From NCBI RefSeq assembly GCF_000423605.1, contig NZ_AUIH01000041.1:1-36752 (forward strand): a DNA stretch of 36,752 nucleotides, in the 5' to 3' direction. The translations under genes and the position numbers were made by a program. Positions 1 to 8,561 of the stretch are shown here, piece after piece; positions within the stretch are counted from its first letter, which is position 1; each line of letters starts with the position of its first letter. The notes beneath the pieces are model-generated. The model did not search any database, had not been told where the DNA came from, and saw nothing but the letters and a program-made list of their open reading frames with translations. The stretch is from Saccharospirillum impatiens DSM 12546 (lineage in GTDB: Bacteria > Pseudomonadota > Gammaproteobacteria > Pseudomonadales > Natronospirillaceae).

Positions 1-228
1 ATGGATGGCAAGGGCCGGGCACTGGACAATATATTTGTCGAGCGGCTCTGGCGTTCCGTCAAGTACGAGGAAGTGTATCTAAAGCAATATCAGACGATGC
101 AGGAAGCACGGGACGGCTTGAGTGCCTACTTCCGGTTTTACAACCATGAGCGGCCGCATCAATCGCTCAACAACAGGACACCGGCAGAAGTACATGGCAC
201 TGCTGTGCAATGGCTGCAAGCCGCGTAA
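1..228 (+). CDS. IS3-family transposase (OrfB), C-terminal fragment
   Basis: The reading frame is open from the first base and stops at TAA 226-228, giving 75 residues of the C-terminal end of an rve-type DDE integrase/transposase. The segment DNIFVERLWRSVKYEEVY holds what should be the final catalytic glutamate (E14) of the DDE triad. The segment FYNHERPHQSLNNRTPAE is the conserved tail of IS3-family OrfB proteins. The first two catalytic aspartates and the OrfA frame would lie to the left of the window, so it cannot be said whether the element is intact. The methionine at position 1 is internal to the normal protein and is not its real start. Confidence 0.9.
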   Translation: MDGKGRALDNIFVERLWRSVKYEEVYLKQYQTMQEARDGLSAYFRFYNHERPHQSLNNRTPAEVHGTAVQWLQAA

Positions 229-299
229 GAATACAATTTAACCCATAGGGCATTTTACCTTAATTTAATGCATTAGTGGTCTTGACAGTGGGGTCCACA
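1..299 (+). mobile_element. Right end of an IS3-family insertion sequence
   Basis: After the transposase stop comes a short AT-rich stretch and then, at about 277-299, TGGTCTTGACAGTGGGGTCC followed by ACA. This resembles the right terminal inverted repeat of IS3-family elements, whose ends read TG...CA. The exact last base is either 297 or 299. The left end and any target duplication are outside the window. The TetR operon starts within 150 bp of this end, so insertion may have displaced its original upstream region. Confidence 0.75.
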
Positions 300-350
300 A
301 TATAGTTGTTTCCCTGCCTGCCTTTTGACGCTCGTGACCGTCTCAGCGTC

Positions 351-370
351 TCTCCTCCAAAAGTAGGAAG
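351..370. promoter_or_regulatory. Candidate response-regulator site (copy 1), upstream of the TetR/acyl-CoA synthetase operon
   Basis: The sequence TCTCCTCCAAAAGTAGGAAG matches 17 of 20 bases of the palindrome at 14686-14705, upstream of the LuxR-type response regulator. It ends 71 bp before the ATG of the TetR gene, a usual place for an activator site. The two copies are 14 kb apart in otherwise unrelated sequence. That CrbR binds here is inference. Confidence 0.45.
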
Positions 371-441
371 TCAGTCGCTTGCCCGATAGGCTGAGGAGGC
401 GTACATTAAACCTGAATCATCTCTCAGGTTTGAAACGTGTC

Positions 442-1044
442 ATGACTCAGCCCGATCTCACCCCGAAAACGGCTCGCGGCGCCCGCACCCAGGAGCGCAT
501 TCTCAGAGCGGCGGAAGCTGAATTCGGCGAGCGTGGTTACCATGAGGGGTCAATTGTCGGAATTACTCAGCGTGCGGGCATCGGGCAGGGCACCTTCTAC
601 CTGTATTTCAAAAGCAAGGAAGACGTATTGCGCTCGCTGGTGCTGTACACCAGCCGGCAGTTACGACGCTATTTGTCCGAGCAGGTAATTGATACCAGCG
701 ACCGGCTTGAAGCAGAGCGAGTCGGCTTTCGCGCGTTTCTGGACTACATCGCCGACCACCCGAACTTGTACCGCATTGTGCAGGAGAGCCAGTTTGTTGA
801 CGCGGCCGCTCATCGTGCCTATTACGACGCCTTTGCCGAAGGCTACCAGTCGGCATTGAACCAGGCCGGGTTCCAGCATTCGATTCGTGACGGAGATTAC
901 GAAGTCTGGGCCTGGTCGATCATGGGCATTATGCACTTTGTCGGGCAACGGTATGTGTTGTGGAGCGACGACCGGCCACGTGAAGCCATCGTCGATGCGG
1001 TTATGGATTTCATGTTCAACGGTATGAAGGCGCCGGGTTCATGA
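442..1044 (+). CDS. TetR/AcrR-family transcriptional regulator
   Basis: This is a 200-residue TetR-type repressor. The N-terminal DNA-binding domain covers about residues 15-62: RTQERILRAAEAEFGERGYH forms helix 1, and ITQRAGIGQGTFYLYFKSKE is the helix-turn-helix with the family's typical (T/L)YxYFxSKE ending. The rest is an alpha-helical ligand-binding domain too variable to name an inducer. ATG 442 was chosen because the family normally begins a few residues before the first helix; a TTG at 379 would add 21 residues without a family counterpart. The stop overlaps the next gene (ATGA, 1041-1044), so the two are translationally coupled. By context it probably senses an acyl-CoA or carboxylate made or imported by the downstream genes; that is inference. 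Confidence 0.88.
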   Translation: MTQPDLTPKTARGARTQERILRAAEAEFGERGYHEGSIVGITQRAGIGQGTFYLYFKSKEDVLRSLVLYTSRQLRRYLSEQVIDTSDRLEAERVGFRAFLDYIADHPNLYRIVQESQFVDAAAHRAYYDAFAEGYQSALNQAGFQHSIRDGDYEVWAWSIMGIMHFVGQRYVLWSDDRPREAIVDAVMDFMFNGMKAPGS

Positions 1045-2549
1045 CCCTGTCGACCGAACGGTGGGCCGGGGCGTTCAACCGGCAGCCAGCATTGAAAGAC
1101 GTCGACAGCGGTGAGGTCTGGAGTTTTCAGGTCCTGCATACCCAGGTTCTGAGTTGGGCCGTCTGGCTATCGAAACAGGGACTGCAGCGCGGTGACCGGG
1201 TTCTCTGGCTCGCCCGCAATCGCATCGAATTCTTCGCCCTGCTGCTGGCATGTCATCGTCAGGGGTGGGTACTGGTGCCGATGAACTGGCGCGAATCCAT
1301 CGAGGTGCTGCACCTTCAGAATCAACTGATTGCCCCCCGGCTGGTGGTGTATGAAGCCGCCTTCGAGTCGGTGGCTATCAGTCTGCAACGCGAGGCCGGT
1401 GCCGGATTGCTTGAGTTGAATTCCAGGCCTGATTTGCAGCGAGACGACCTGCCTGAAGCCAGCGAAGCTGGCGCTGATGAGCCCTGGTATCTGTTGTTTA
1501 CCAGTGGCACGACGGGCATTCCCAAAGCGGTGATATACAGCCCGGGCATGGCACTGGCCAATGCGGCCAATGTGCGGGCGGCGATGTCACTGGACCACGC
1601 CGACGTCACCGCTTCCGTGTTGCCGCACTATCACACCGCCGGCATCAATCTGTTTGCTTTACCGCTGCTGATGCAGGGCGGGTCAGTGCGCGTCTATGCC
1701 CGCTTCGATCCCGAAGCCTTTATGGCCGATATCATCGGGCAGCAAGTGACGGTGTTGCTGCTGGTGCCAACCCAGTTTCGTCGCCTTACCGGGACGCGGG
1801 GCTTTGCCAACACTCCGTCGCTGGAAGGGTGCGCCCGGGTGCTGGCCACAGGTGGCGGGCCGATAGACCGGCAAGTGCTGCATGACTGGGCTGGCAAGGG
1901 CGCGGCTGTGCGCAATGGGTGTGGCATGACGGAATCGGGTCCGACTCTGTTTTTTCAGACCGACGCCGAGGCCCGCGAAGCGCCGGGGTGTGTTGGCCAG
2001 CCGATGCCGCTGTCTGAGATTCGGTTGATCGGTCCGCACGGTGATGCGGTAACCGATGGCCAGACCGGCGAAGTCTGGGTTCGGGGGCCAGCGGTCACGC
2101 CGGGCTACTGGCGCAACGAGTCGGCCAATCAGCTAGCGTTTTACGCTGGCTGGTACCGCAGTGGCGACCTGGCGTTGCGTGAGCCACAGACCGGTCAATA
2201 CCGCATTGTCGACCGGGTGACTGACATGTACATCTGTGGCGGTGAAAACGTCTTTCCGGCCGAAGTCGAACAGGTCTTGCTGCAACATCGTGGCGTTGAG
2301 GATGCTGCCATCGCCGGTGAACACGACCCGACCTGGGGCGAAACCGGGGTCGCATTTATTGTGTTGAAGCCGGGTGACCGGACGACGCAGGAAGACATGC
2401 AGTATTTTGCACGCCAGCGACTGGCACCCTACAAAGTGCCGCATCGCTGGGTGTTTCTGGAAGCGCTGCCGAAGACACCCACGGGCAAGGTGCGCCGCAG
2501 CCGGATTCGCTCCTGGTTGCGATCACCGCCCCCGCTATCAACCCTGTAG
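1041..2549 (+). CDS. Acyl-CoA synthetase (AMP-forming, ANL superfamily)
   Basis: This 502-residue enzyme belongs to the adenylate-forming ANL superfamily, which activates a carboxylic acid to acyl-AMP and transfers it to CoA in the cytoplasm. The P-loop-like motif LLFTSGTTGIPKAV is near residues 151-165, the adenine-binding region NGCGMTESG near 294, YRSGDLA near 373, the hinge DRVTDMYICGGENVFPAEVE near 392-411, and the C-terminal catalytic lysine is in KTPTGKVRRSRI. The family is right, but the acid is not predictable: medium/long-chain, aromatic and cyclic acids are all possible. It starts inside the TetR stop codon (ATGA) and is followed after 87 bp by the substrate-binding protein, so it may activate what the transporter brings in. 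Confidence 0.87.
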   Translation: MTLSTERWAGAFNRQPALKDVDSGEVWSFQVLHTQVLSWAVWLSKQGLQRGDRVLWLARNRIEFFALLLACHRQGWVLVPMNWRESIEVLHLQNQLIAPRLVVYEAAFESVAISLQREAGAGLLELNSRPDLQRDDLPEASEAGADEPWYLLFTSGTTGIPKAVIYSPGMALANAANVRAAMSLDHADVTASVLPHYHTAGINLFALPLLMQGGSVRVYARFDPEAFMADIIGQQVTVLLLVPTQFRRLTGTRGFANTPSLEGCARVLATGGGPIDRQVLHDWAGKGAAVRNGCGMTESGPTLFFQTDAEAREAPGCVGQPMPLSEIRLIGPHGDAVTDGQTGEVWVRGPAVTPGYWRNESANQLAFYAGWYRSGDLALREPQTGQYRIVDRVTDMYICGGENVFPAEVEQVLLQHRGVEDAAIAGEHDPTWGETGVAFIVLKPGDRTTQEDMQYFARQRLAPYKVPHRWVFLEALPKTPTGKVRRSRIRSWLRSPPPLSTL

Positions 2550-2636
2550 CAAACCGTCAATACCGACGAAAAACGATAAAAACGACCGTAACAACAATAA
2601 CCTTTACAACACCGTTCTCAAGAACAGGAGAGACTC

Positions 2637-3827
2637 ATGACATCGTTGACACTGGCCCGCTGGGCCCTGGCTGCACTGCCAATGCTGCTCGGTGCCACGG
2701 CACTGGCCGAACCGATCAAAATCGCACACGTCTACGGCAAAACCGGGCCGCTCGAAGCCTACGCTAAACAGAGTCACGATGGCCTGATGCTGGGGCTTGA
2801 GTATGCCACGAACGGCACCTTCGAAATCAATGGCCGAGCTATCGAAGTGATCGAAAAAGACACTCAGCTCGACCCGGCCAACGGGCGCTCCCTGCTCGAA
2901 GAAGCCTATGCCGACGACAATGTCGATCTGGCCATCGGACCGGTGTCTTCCGGGGTGGCATTGGCGATGTTACCCGTCGCAGAGGAGTACGAAAAAATAC
3001 TGCTGGTGGAGCCTGCGGTAGCCGATTCCATTACCGGTGAAATCGGCAATCGCTATATCTTTAGAACCGGGCGGAATTCGTCGCAGGATGCCGTTGCCAA
3101 CGCGGTAGCCATTGGCCGCCCTGGCGTAAAGATCGCCACTCTGGCGCAGGACTATGCCTTCGGACGTGATGGCATTACCGCCTTCCGCGATGCGCTGGCC
3201 GGAACCGGGGCGGAGATAGTGCACGAAGAATATGTACCGACCGACACGACCGACTTTACCGCAGCCGGTCAGCGCATTTTCGATGCACTGCAAGACGCCG
3301 AAGGCGATCGCATCCTGTTCTTCTACTGGGCCGGTGGCGGTAACCCCATGGGCAAATTGCAGGCGATGAATCCCGAGCGGTACGACATTCAGTTCGCAAC
3401 CGGCGGTAACATCCTGTCGGCTCTGGTCGGCTACAAACCCTTTGTCGGGATGGAAGGGGCGACCTATTACTACTATGAGAACCCGACTAACGACATCAAC
3501 AAATGGCTGGTTGAACAGCATCTGGAGCGCTTTGGTACACCGCCCGATTTCTTCACCGCCGGTGGCATGGCAGCCGGTATTGCCGCGGTTGAAGCCATTC
3601 GCCGGGCCGGATCGACCGACACTGAAGACCTGATCAGCACCATGGAAGGCATGCGGTTCGATACGCCCAAGGGCGAAATGATGTTCCGGGCTGAAGACCA
3701 CCAGGCGATGCAATCGATGTATCACTTCAAGATTCGCGTCGAAGAAGATATTGAATGGGCCATTCCCGAACTGGTTCGGGAAATCACCATGGATGAAATG
3801 GACATTCCGCTCGGCCGGTCTGACTGA
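2637..3827 (+). CDS. Periplasmic substrate-binding protein of a HAAT-type ABC importer (LivK-like)
   Basis: This 396-residue protein begins with a Sec signal peptide (charged start, hydrophobic core up to LGATALAEP, cleavage likely near residue 24). It continues as a type I periplasmic binding fold of the Peripla_BP_6 family: IKIAHVYGKTGPLEAYAKQS is the usual first strand and loop, and IGPVSSGVALAMLPVAEE is the second ligand-contact region. An AGGAGA ribosome site sits 5 bases before ATG 2637, after an A-rich leader. HAAT proteins bind branched-chain amino acids, amides, urea or aromatic and aliphatic carboxylates. The neighbouring acyl-CoA ligases and hydrolase favour a carboxylate, but that is inference. 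A hairpin follows immediately and would favour extra copies of this protein over the membrane components. Confidence 0.88.
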   Translation: MTSLTLARWALAALPMLLGATALAEPIKIAHVYGKTGPLEAYAKQSHDGLMLGLEYATNGTFEINGRAIEVIEKDTQLDPANGRSLLEEAYADDNVDLAIGPVSSGVALAMLPVAEEYEKILLVEPAVADSITGEIGNRYIFRTGRNSSQDAVANAVAIGRPGVKIATLAQDYAFGRDGITAFRDALAGTGAEIVHEEYVPTDTTDFTAAGQRIFDALQDAEGDRILFFYWAGGGNPMGKLQAMNPERYDIQFATGGNILSALVGYKPFVGMEGATYYYYENPTNDINKWLVEQHLERFGTPPDFFTAGGMAAGIAAVEAIRRAGSTDTEDLISTMEGMRFDTPKGEMMFRAEDHQAMQSMYHFKIRVEEDIEWAIPELVREITMDEMDIPLGRSD

Positions 3828-3842
3828 GCGCACCTCCCGAAT

Positions 3843-3871
3843 GACGCGGTGTCTGGTTGATTCACCGCGTC
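3843..3871 (+). terminator. Hairpin between binding protein and transporter genes (attenuator or mRNA-stabilising element)
   Basis: GACGCGGTG (3843-3851) and CACCGCGTC (3863-3871) form a perfect 9-bp stem with an 11-base loop, followed by only a short T run (CTTTAG). It lies in the gap after the binding-protein gene. Such hairpins commonly allow partial termination or protect upstream mRNA, giving excess binding protein. The weak T tract argues for partial rather than full termination. Confidence 0.6.
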
Positions 3872-3901
3872 TTTAGCCAAATCCAATCAGGGTTTTCGTT
3901 T

Positions 3902-4690
3902 ATGTCGTCTCAGAATTCGGTTCCCGTGCTGGAGACCGTCGGGCTGTCCGTGCATTTTGGCGGGCACCAGGCGGTTCAGGACGTCAGTTGCCGGTTTGTG
4001 CGTGACACCGTTACGGCCATCGTTGGCCCCAACGGCGCGGGCAAAACAACCTACTTCAATCTTATTTCCGGCCAGTTACCGCAGACCGCCGGCGATGTCT
4101 TGCTGGACGGGCAGTCCGTGCGCGGCTGGTCCGCCTCAAAGCGCGCCCGGGCCGGTCTGGGTCGGGCGTTTCAGCTAACCCAGTTGTTCCCCCGGTTGAG
4201 CGTGGCCGACAATCTGCGTCTTGTGGTGCAGGCACGTCACGGTCACGGCTTTCGGTTCTGGCAACCGGCCAGCAGCCTGACGCAGGTCGATGCGGACGTT
4301 GAGCACCTGTTGCAGCGCATTGATCTGGCCGAACGTGCTCAGGTGCCAGCCGGGCAGTTGTCTCATGGCGGTCAGCGGCGGTTGGAAGTCGGCATCATGC
4401 TGGCACTGGATCCGGCGGTCATGATGTTCGATGAACCCACGGCGGGTATGAGTGCCGACGAAGCGCCGGTGGTGCTTGAGCTGATCCAGACGATTCGCCA
4501 GGAGGGGGGTAAAACCATCTTGCTGGTGGAGCACAAAATGGACGTTATACGGTCGCTGGCCGATCGCATCGTGGTGCTGGACCAGGGGCAATTGATCGCC
4601 GACGGGAAACCCGCCGAGGTGATGGCCATGGCCAGTGTGAGACAGGCCTATCTCGGCGAAAGTGTGGTGACGGAGGCAGCCAAATCATGA
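3902..4690 (+). CDS. ABC transporter ATP-binding protein (LivG-like)
   Basis: This is a 262-residue nucleotide-binding subunit. Walker A is GPNGAGKTT (residues 42-50), the Q-loop region is GRAFQLTQLFPRLSV, the signature is LSHGGQRRLEV, Walker B is AVMMFDEPTAG, and the switch histidine is in LLVEHKMD. The long segment between the Q-loop and the signature, and the LSHGGQ signature, are typical of LivG/BraF. ATG 3902 is preferred over an in-frame TTG at 3857, because that TTG lies in the loop of the hairpin at 3843-3871 and would add a tail the family lacks. The gene overlaps the second ATPase by four bases. It drives import together with the LivF-like subunit at the inner face of the membrane. 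Confidence 0.9.
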   Translation: MSSQNSVPVLETVGLSVHFGGHQAVQDVSCRFVRDTVTAIVGPNGAGKTTYFNLISGQLPQTAGDVLLDGQSVRGWSASKRARAGLGRAFQLTQLFPRLSVADNLRLVVQARHGHGFRFWQPASSLTQVDADVEHLLQRIDLAERAQVPAGQLSHGGQRRLEVGIMLALDPAVMMFDEPTAGMSADEAPVVLELIQTIRQEGGKTILLVEHKMDVIRSLADRIVVLDQGQLIADGKPAEVMAMASVRQAYLGESVVTEAAKS

Positions 4691-5439
4691 TGACTGACGC
4701 AACAACAGACGCCCGGGTGATGCCCATGCTGACGCTGCAGGATGTCCATACCGAGGTTGATGGCTATCACATTCTGGAAGGGGTGTCGTTCTCGGTGCCC
4801 CGTCATCAGGTCACCATGCTGCTGGGCCGTAATGGCGTCGGCAAAACCTCGACACTGAGAACCATTATGGGGCTGTGGCGAGCGAACCGGGGCACCATTG
4901 CCCTGAACGGTGAGAACATTGAAAGCCTGAACACCATGAATATTGCCCGCAAAGGCCTGCACTATGTGCCAGAGAACATGGGCATTTTCGCCAGTCTGAC
5001 CGTTGGCGAAAATCTGCGCATCGCCTGTCGCAGTCAGCGCCTTGAAGGCGAGCGGCTGGACTGGGTTCTGCAGTTGTTTCCGGCGTTGCATACCTTCTGG
5101 CACTGGCCCGCCGGTCATTTGTCGGGAGGGCAAAAGCAGATGCTGGCCATTGCCCGGGCGGTGATTGAACCCTGTGACCTGTTACTGGTCGACGAGCCCA
5201 GCAAAGGGCTGGCACCGGCCATCATTCAAAATCTGATCCAGGCATTCGAAGCTTTGAAGTCGGAACAAACGACCATTCTGATGGTCGAGCAGAATCTGCA
5301 CATGGCACAGCGGCTGGGGGACCATCTGGTGGTGATGGAAGACGGTCGTACCCTACATGAGGGCCGGATGGCCGATTTCGCAACCGATTCAAAACGACAG
5401 GCCGAATGGTTGGGTCTGTCGATGGAGGCCAGCGTATGA
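4687..5439 (+). CDS. ABC transporter ATP-binding protein (LivF-like)
   Basis: This 250-residue second nucleotide-binding subunit has Walker A GRNGVGKTS (residues 47-55), the Q-loop region YVPENMGIFASLTVGEN, the signature LSGGQKQMLAIARA, Walker B DLLLVDEPSKGLAP and the switch histidine in MVEQNLHMA (replaced by N-L-H, as is common in LivF). It overlaps the LivG-like gene upstream (ATG 4687 inside the TGA) and the permease downstream (ATGA 5436-5439), so the four transporter genes are translationally coupled. Pairing of a LivG-like and a LivF-like ATPase is the HAAT arrangement. Confidence 0.9.
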   Translation: MMTDATTDARVMPMLTLQDVHTEVDGYHILEGVSFSVPRHQVTMLLGRNGVGKTSTLRTIMGLWRANRGTIALNGENIESLNTMNIARKGLHYVPENMGIFASLTVGENLRIACRSQRLEGERLDWVLQLFPALHTFWHWPAGHLSGGQKQMLAIARAVIEPCDLLLVDEPSKGLAPAIIQNLIQAFEALKSEQTTILMVEQNLHMAQRLGDHLVVMEDGRTLHEGRMADFATDSKRQAEWLGLSMEASV

Positions 5440-6491
5440 CGGCGTACCGATCGACTGAAACCACGGCCGAAGTACCGGCACAGCCACTGAAACCCAGAAC
5501 CCACTGGCGCCAGCGGCGAGATTTGCAGGCCGCCGCCATTGTTCCTCTGGTTGCCCTGGTGGCTGCCGTTCTGATTGGCGATTTGAACGCCTGGCTGACG
5601 CTGACCCTGGCCGGCCTCGCCATGGGCATGATGCTGTTCATCATGACCTCCGGTTTTACGCTGGTCTTTGGCCTGATGGACGTTCTGAACTTTGGCCATG
5701 GCGCTTTTATTTCGCTGGGTGCGTTCTGCGGCTTCAGCGTCATGCTGAGCATGGACGGCTGGCGCTTGTCCGACTCCCTCTGGTTAAACCTCGGTGCCTT
5801 TGGCGCGGCGGCGATCGTCGCCATGACCGTCGCCGCGCTGATGGCCTGGCTGTTCGAGCGCATTCTGGTGCGGCGCGTCTATGGCGACCATTTGATGCAG
5901 ATTCTGATCACCATGGGCGGCCTGATCGTTGCCGAGCAACTGATCTACGTGTTCTGGGGCGGACACGACATCCCCATGCTCAAGCCGCCGGCGTTTCAGG
6001 GCGGGGTGCAGTGGGGTGGTCTGGTTTTTGAAAAATACCGCCTGCTGGCGGTGGTTCTGGGCGGGCTGCTGTTTATCGGGCTGTTGCTGGTGTTCAAACG
6101 GACCCGGCTGGGTTTGCTGATTCGCGCCGGTGTCGAGAACCGGGAAATGGTCGAAAGTTTTGGCTACAACGTGCGTCGGCTGTTTGTGCTGGTGTTTATG
6201 GCCGGCTCAGCGCTGGCGGCACTGGGCGGCATCATGTGGGGTGTTTACGACGAGGTGATCACACCACACCTGGGCCAGAGTCTGATGATTACCGTGTTCA
6301 TCGTCGCCATTATCGGTGGTCTGGGGTCTATTGAAGGATGCTTTATCGCGGCTTTACTGGTTGGCCTGCTGAGCAACTACGTAGGCTTTCTGGCGCCCAA
6401 ACTGGCCCTGGTGTCGACCATCGGGCTGATGGTGGTGGTGTTGCTGTGGCGGCCCCAGGGTCTGGTGCCCGTCTCTGATGGAGGGAAGTAA
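5436..6491 (+). CDS. ABC transporter permease (LivH-like)
   Basis: This is a 351-residue inner-membrane permease with about eight hydrophobic helices. TSGFTLVFGLMDVLNFGHGA (near residues 70-90) is the family's conserved first-helix region, and the EAA-like coupling segment is around RLGLLIRAGVENREMVES. The C-terminal IGGLGSIEGCFIAALLVG is typical of LivH. ATG 5436 was chosen because GGAGG lies about 7 bases before it and it forms an ATGA overlap with the ATPase. An upstream ATG at 5406 would add ten residues from inside the ATPase gene. The roughly 40-residue hydrophilic N-terminus before the first helix is longer than in most LivH proteins. Confidence 0.9.
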   Translation: MTAYRSTETTAEVPAQPLKPRTHWRQRRDLQAAAIVPLVALVAAVLIGDLNAWLTLTLAGLAMGMMLFIMTSGFTLVFGLMDVLNFGHGAFISLGAFCGFSVMLSMDGWRLSDSLWLNLGAFGAAAIVAMTVAALMAWLFERILVRRVYGDHLMQILITMGGLIVAEQLIYVFWGGHDIPMLKPPAFQGGVQWGGLVFEKYRLLAVVLGGLLFIGLLLVFKRTRLGLLIRAGVENREMVESFGYNVRRLFVLVFMAGSALAALGGIMWGVYDEVITPHLGQSLMITVFIVAIIGGLGSIEGCFIAALLVGLLSNYVGFLAPKLALVSTIGLMVVVLLWRPQGLVPVSDGGK

Positions 6492-6492
6492 C

Positions 6493-7578
6493 ATGTTTCA
6501 GGCACTGCGGGACACGCTGCCATCCAATCGCTGGATTCGCGCGCTGTTGCTCATTATTGTCGTCGGCATCGTTCTGACTCCCTGGCTGTTTGAAGGGACC
6601 CGGGCGCTGGATACCGCCGCCCGGCTGAGTATCTTTATTGTTCTGGCGGCGTCTTATGATCTGCTGCTCGGCTATACCGGCGTGGTCAGCTTTGCCCACG
6701 CTCTGTTTTTTGGCATTGGTGCCTATTCGGTGGCCATCGCCTTTGATCAGTTTGCACCGGGCTTTGGCGTCATGGCCATGGCCATTCTGGCCGGTTTGTC
6801 GGTGTCGCTGGTGGTCGCTTTCGTGATGGGGCTGGTATCACTGCGGGTGAAAACCATTTTCTACGCCATGATCACCCTGGCAGTGGCAAGCGCGGCGACG
6901 GTACTGGTGTCGCAGTTCTATCATCTCACCGGCGGAGAAGACGGGCTGACCTATCGGTTACCGCGTGTGCTGACCCCCGCGTTCCGGCCGTTCGATGACC
7001 CGTTATTCGGCGTGCGCCTGACCGGCAAGCTGTTTAATTTTTACACCGTTATCTTCGTGGCCATCCTGTTGTTTTTGTTGATGGTGCGCATTGTTGCCTC
7101 GCCGTTCGGTCGGGTACTCAAGGCGTTGCGCGAGAACGATTTCCGGGCTGAAGCCATTGGTTACAACACCCTGGTTTATCGGACCACGGCCACCTTGCTG
7201 AGCGCTGCCTTTGCCACCCTGGCGGGTGTGCTGATGGCGATCTGGCTGCGCTATACCGGGCCGGATTCCGTGTTGTCGCTCGACATCATGATTGATGTGT
7301 TGCTGATGGTGGTGATCGGCGGTATGGGAACCCTGTACGGTGCCATCATCGGCGCAACGGTGTTGTTGCTGGCGCAGATGTACCTGCAAACGCTGATGGG
7401 CTCCACCCAGGATGTCCTCGGCGGCTGGCCGATTCTGGCTAATCTGTTTGACCCCAATCGCTGGTTGTTGTGGCTGGGTCTGTTGTTTATCGCCAGTGTT
7501 TATTTCTTTCCGCAGGGCATTGTCGGTCGTTTCAGCCACCCACGTGCAACAGAGGCTGAGGCGGAGGTGCGGACATGA
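6493..7578 (+). CDS. ABC transporter permease (LivM-like)
   Basis: This is a 361-residue multi-helix permease of the LivM family. The segment ASYDLLLGYTGVVSFAHALF is the family's characteristic signature near residues 53-72. ALRENDFRAEAIGYN is the cytoplasmic coupling loop that contacts the ATPases, and VIGGMGTLYGAIIGA is the conserved late helix. ATG 6493 lies one base after the LivH stop with GGAGGGA 8-12 bases upstream; an earlier ATG at 6478 falls inside livH and has no comparable ribosome site. It forms the heterodimeric channel with the LivH-like protein and overlaps the hydrolase gene by ATGA. Confidence 0.9.
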   Translation: MFQALRDTLPSNRWIRALLLIIVVGIVLTPWLFEGTRALDTAARLSIFIVLAASYDLLLGYTGVVSFAHALFFGIGAYSVAIAFDQFAPGFGVMAMAILAGLSVSLVVAFVMGLVSLRVKTIFYAMITLAVASAATVLVSQFYHLTGGEDGLTYRLPRVLTPAFRPFDDPLFGVRLTGKLFNFYTVIFVAILLFLLMVRIVASPFGRVLKALRENDFRAEAIGYNTLVYRTTATLLSAAFATLAGVLMAIWLRYTGPDSVLSLDIMIDVLLMVVIGGMGTLYGAIIGATVLLLAQMYLQTLMGSTQDVLGGWPILANLFDPNRWLLWLGLLFIASVYFFPQGIVGRFSHPRATEAEAEVRT

Positions 7579-8423
7579 TGGAACGGGACCTGGTAACGCT
7601 AGAGAACCGTGAATTGCACGTCAGAGTCTGGAACCGGGGTGCAGCTAGCACCGTGGTGTGCTGGCACGGGCTGGCGCGCAGCGGAGCCGACTTCGAAACA
7701 CTGGGCGAAGCACTGGCTGCGCGGGGCTACCAGGTGCTCGCTCCCGATACCCCCGGTCGCGGGATGTCGCAATGGGCACAGGATCCGGCTCGTGAGTATC
7801 AGTTGCCCGTTTATGCGGAACAGGCGCTGGCGTTGCTCGATCACTATCAGGTAGACCGGTTGCAATGGGTCGGCACCAGTATGGGCGGGTTGTTGGGCAT
7901 CATACTGGCCAGCAACCCGCTTGCCCGGCGGCTGGACCGGCTGGTGCTGAACGACATCGGACCGGAATTGCCGGTGACAGCCTTGCGGCGCATCGTTGAC
8001 TACGTGCGCAATACGGAAAGTTACCCCAGTCTGTCGGCGTTCGAGCAACGAATCCGCGATGTATACGCGCCCTTTGGCCCGCGTGACGACCAGGGCTGGC
8101 ATCAGATGGCCATCGAAGGCAGCCGACGCCTGCCAAACGGTCACTTTGCACCGCATTACGACCCGGAGATCATTGGCACCTTTGACGAGACCGCACCACC
8201 GGTGGATCTGTGGGCGGCGTTCGGTGCCATTCAATGCCCGATGCTGGTTATTCAGGGTGGGCAGTCGGATGTATTGCCGGATGCCATTGTGGCCCGAATG
8301 CAACGCGGTTCACCCGCTTTGGTTGTAGCCCGGTTCGACGACTGTGGTCACGCGCCCGGTCTGCATCTGCAGTCGCATCTAGCGCCGCTACTCTCGTTTC
8401 TCGATCAGCCCGGATCACGGTAA
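7575..8423 (+). CDS. Alpha/beta-hydrolase
   Basis: This 282-residue cytoplasmic protein (no signal peptide) has an alpha/beta-hydrolase fold. The oxyanion motif is WHGLARSG (residues 30-37), the nucleophile elbow is VGTSMGG with Ser102, the probable acid is Asp232 (GGQSDVLPD) and the histidine is His259 (DDCGHAP). The triad is therefore complete. Overlap with the permease stop (ATGA 7575-7578) shows it belongs to the transporter operon. It might hydrolyse an imported ester or lactone, or an acyl-CoA thioester, feeding or relieving the neighbouring ligases. The substrate cannot be read from the sequence. Confidence 0.85.
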   Translation: MMERDLVTLENRELHVRVWNRGAASTVVCWHGLARSGADFETLGEALAARGYQVLAPDTPGRGMSQWAQDPAREYQLPVYAEQALALLDHYQVDRLQWVGTSMGGLLGIILASNPLARRLDRLVLNDIGPELPVTALRRIVDYVRNTESYPSLSAFEQRIRDVYAPFGPRDDQGWHQMAIEGSRRLPNGHFAPHYDPEIIGTFDETAPPVDLWAAFGAIQCPMLVIQGGQSDVLPDAIVARMQRGSPALVVARFDDCGHAPGLHLQSHLAPLLSFLDQPGSR

Positions 8424-8431
8424 ACCGGGCG

Positions 8432-8448
8432 CCTCCTACTATTCGCGG
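8432..8448. promoter_or_regulatory. Candidate response-regulator site (copy 3, degenerate), upstream of the AlkK-like ligase
   Basis: CCTCCTACTATTCGCGG keeps an exact CCTCCTAC half-site of the palindrome at 14689-14705 but only part of the other half (12 of 17 bases overall). It lies in the 138-bp gap before the AlkK-like ligase, about 113 bp before its ATG. The weaker match makes this the least certain of the three sites. Confidence 0.3.
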
Positions 8449-8561
8449 ATGGGCCTGACCAGGTCCAGTCACTACACTGATTGCAATTACCCTGATTTGT
8501 TAAAGGCCGACCCAGCCGGGCGAGCCTGACACCCGACATTGCTGTCAACAGGAGACCTGGG

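Noticed and set aside
2970-3833. 287-codon open frame on the minus strand opposite the binding-protein gene
   Set aside because: It is antisense to a clear LivK-like gene and encodes a low-complexity mixture with no domain; a shadow of high-GC codon bias.
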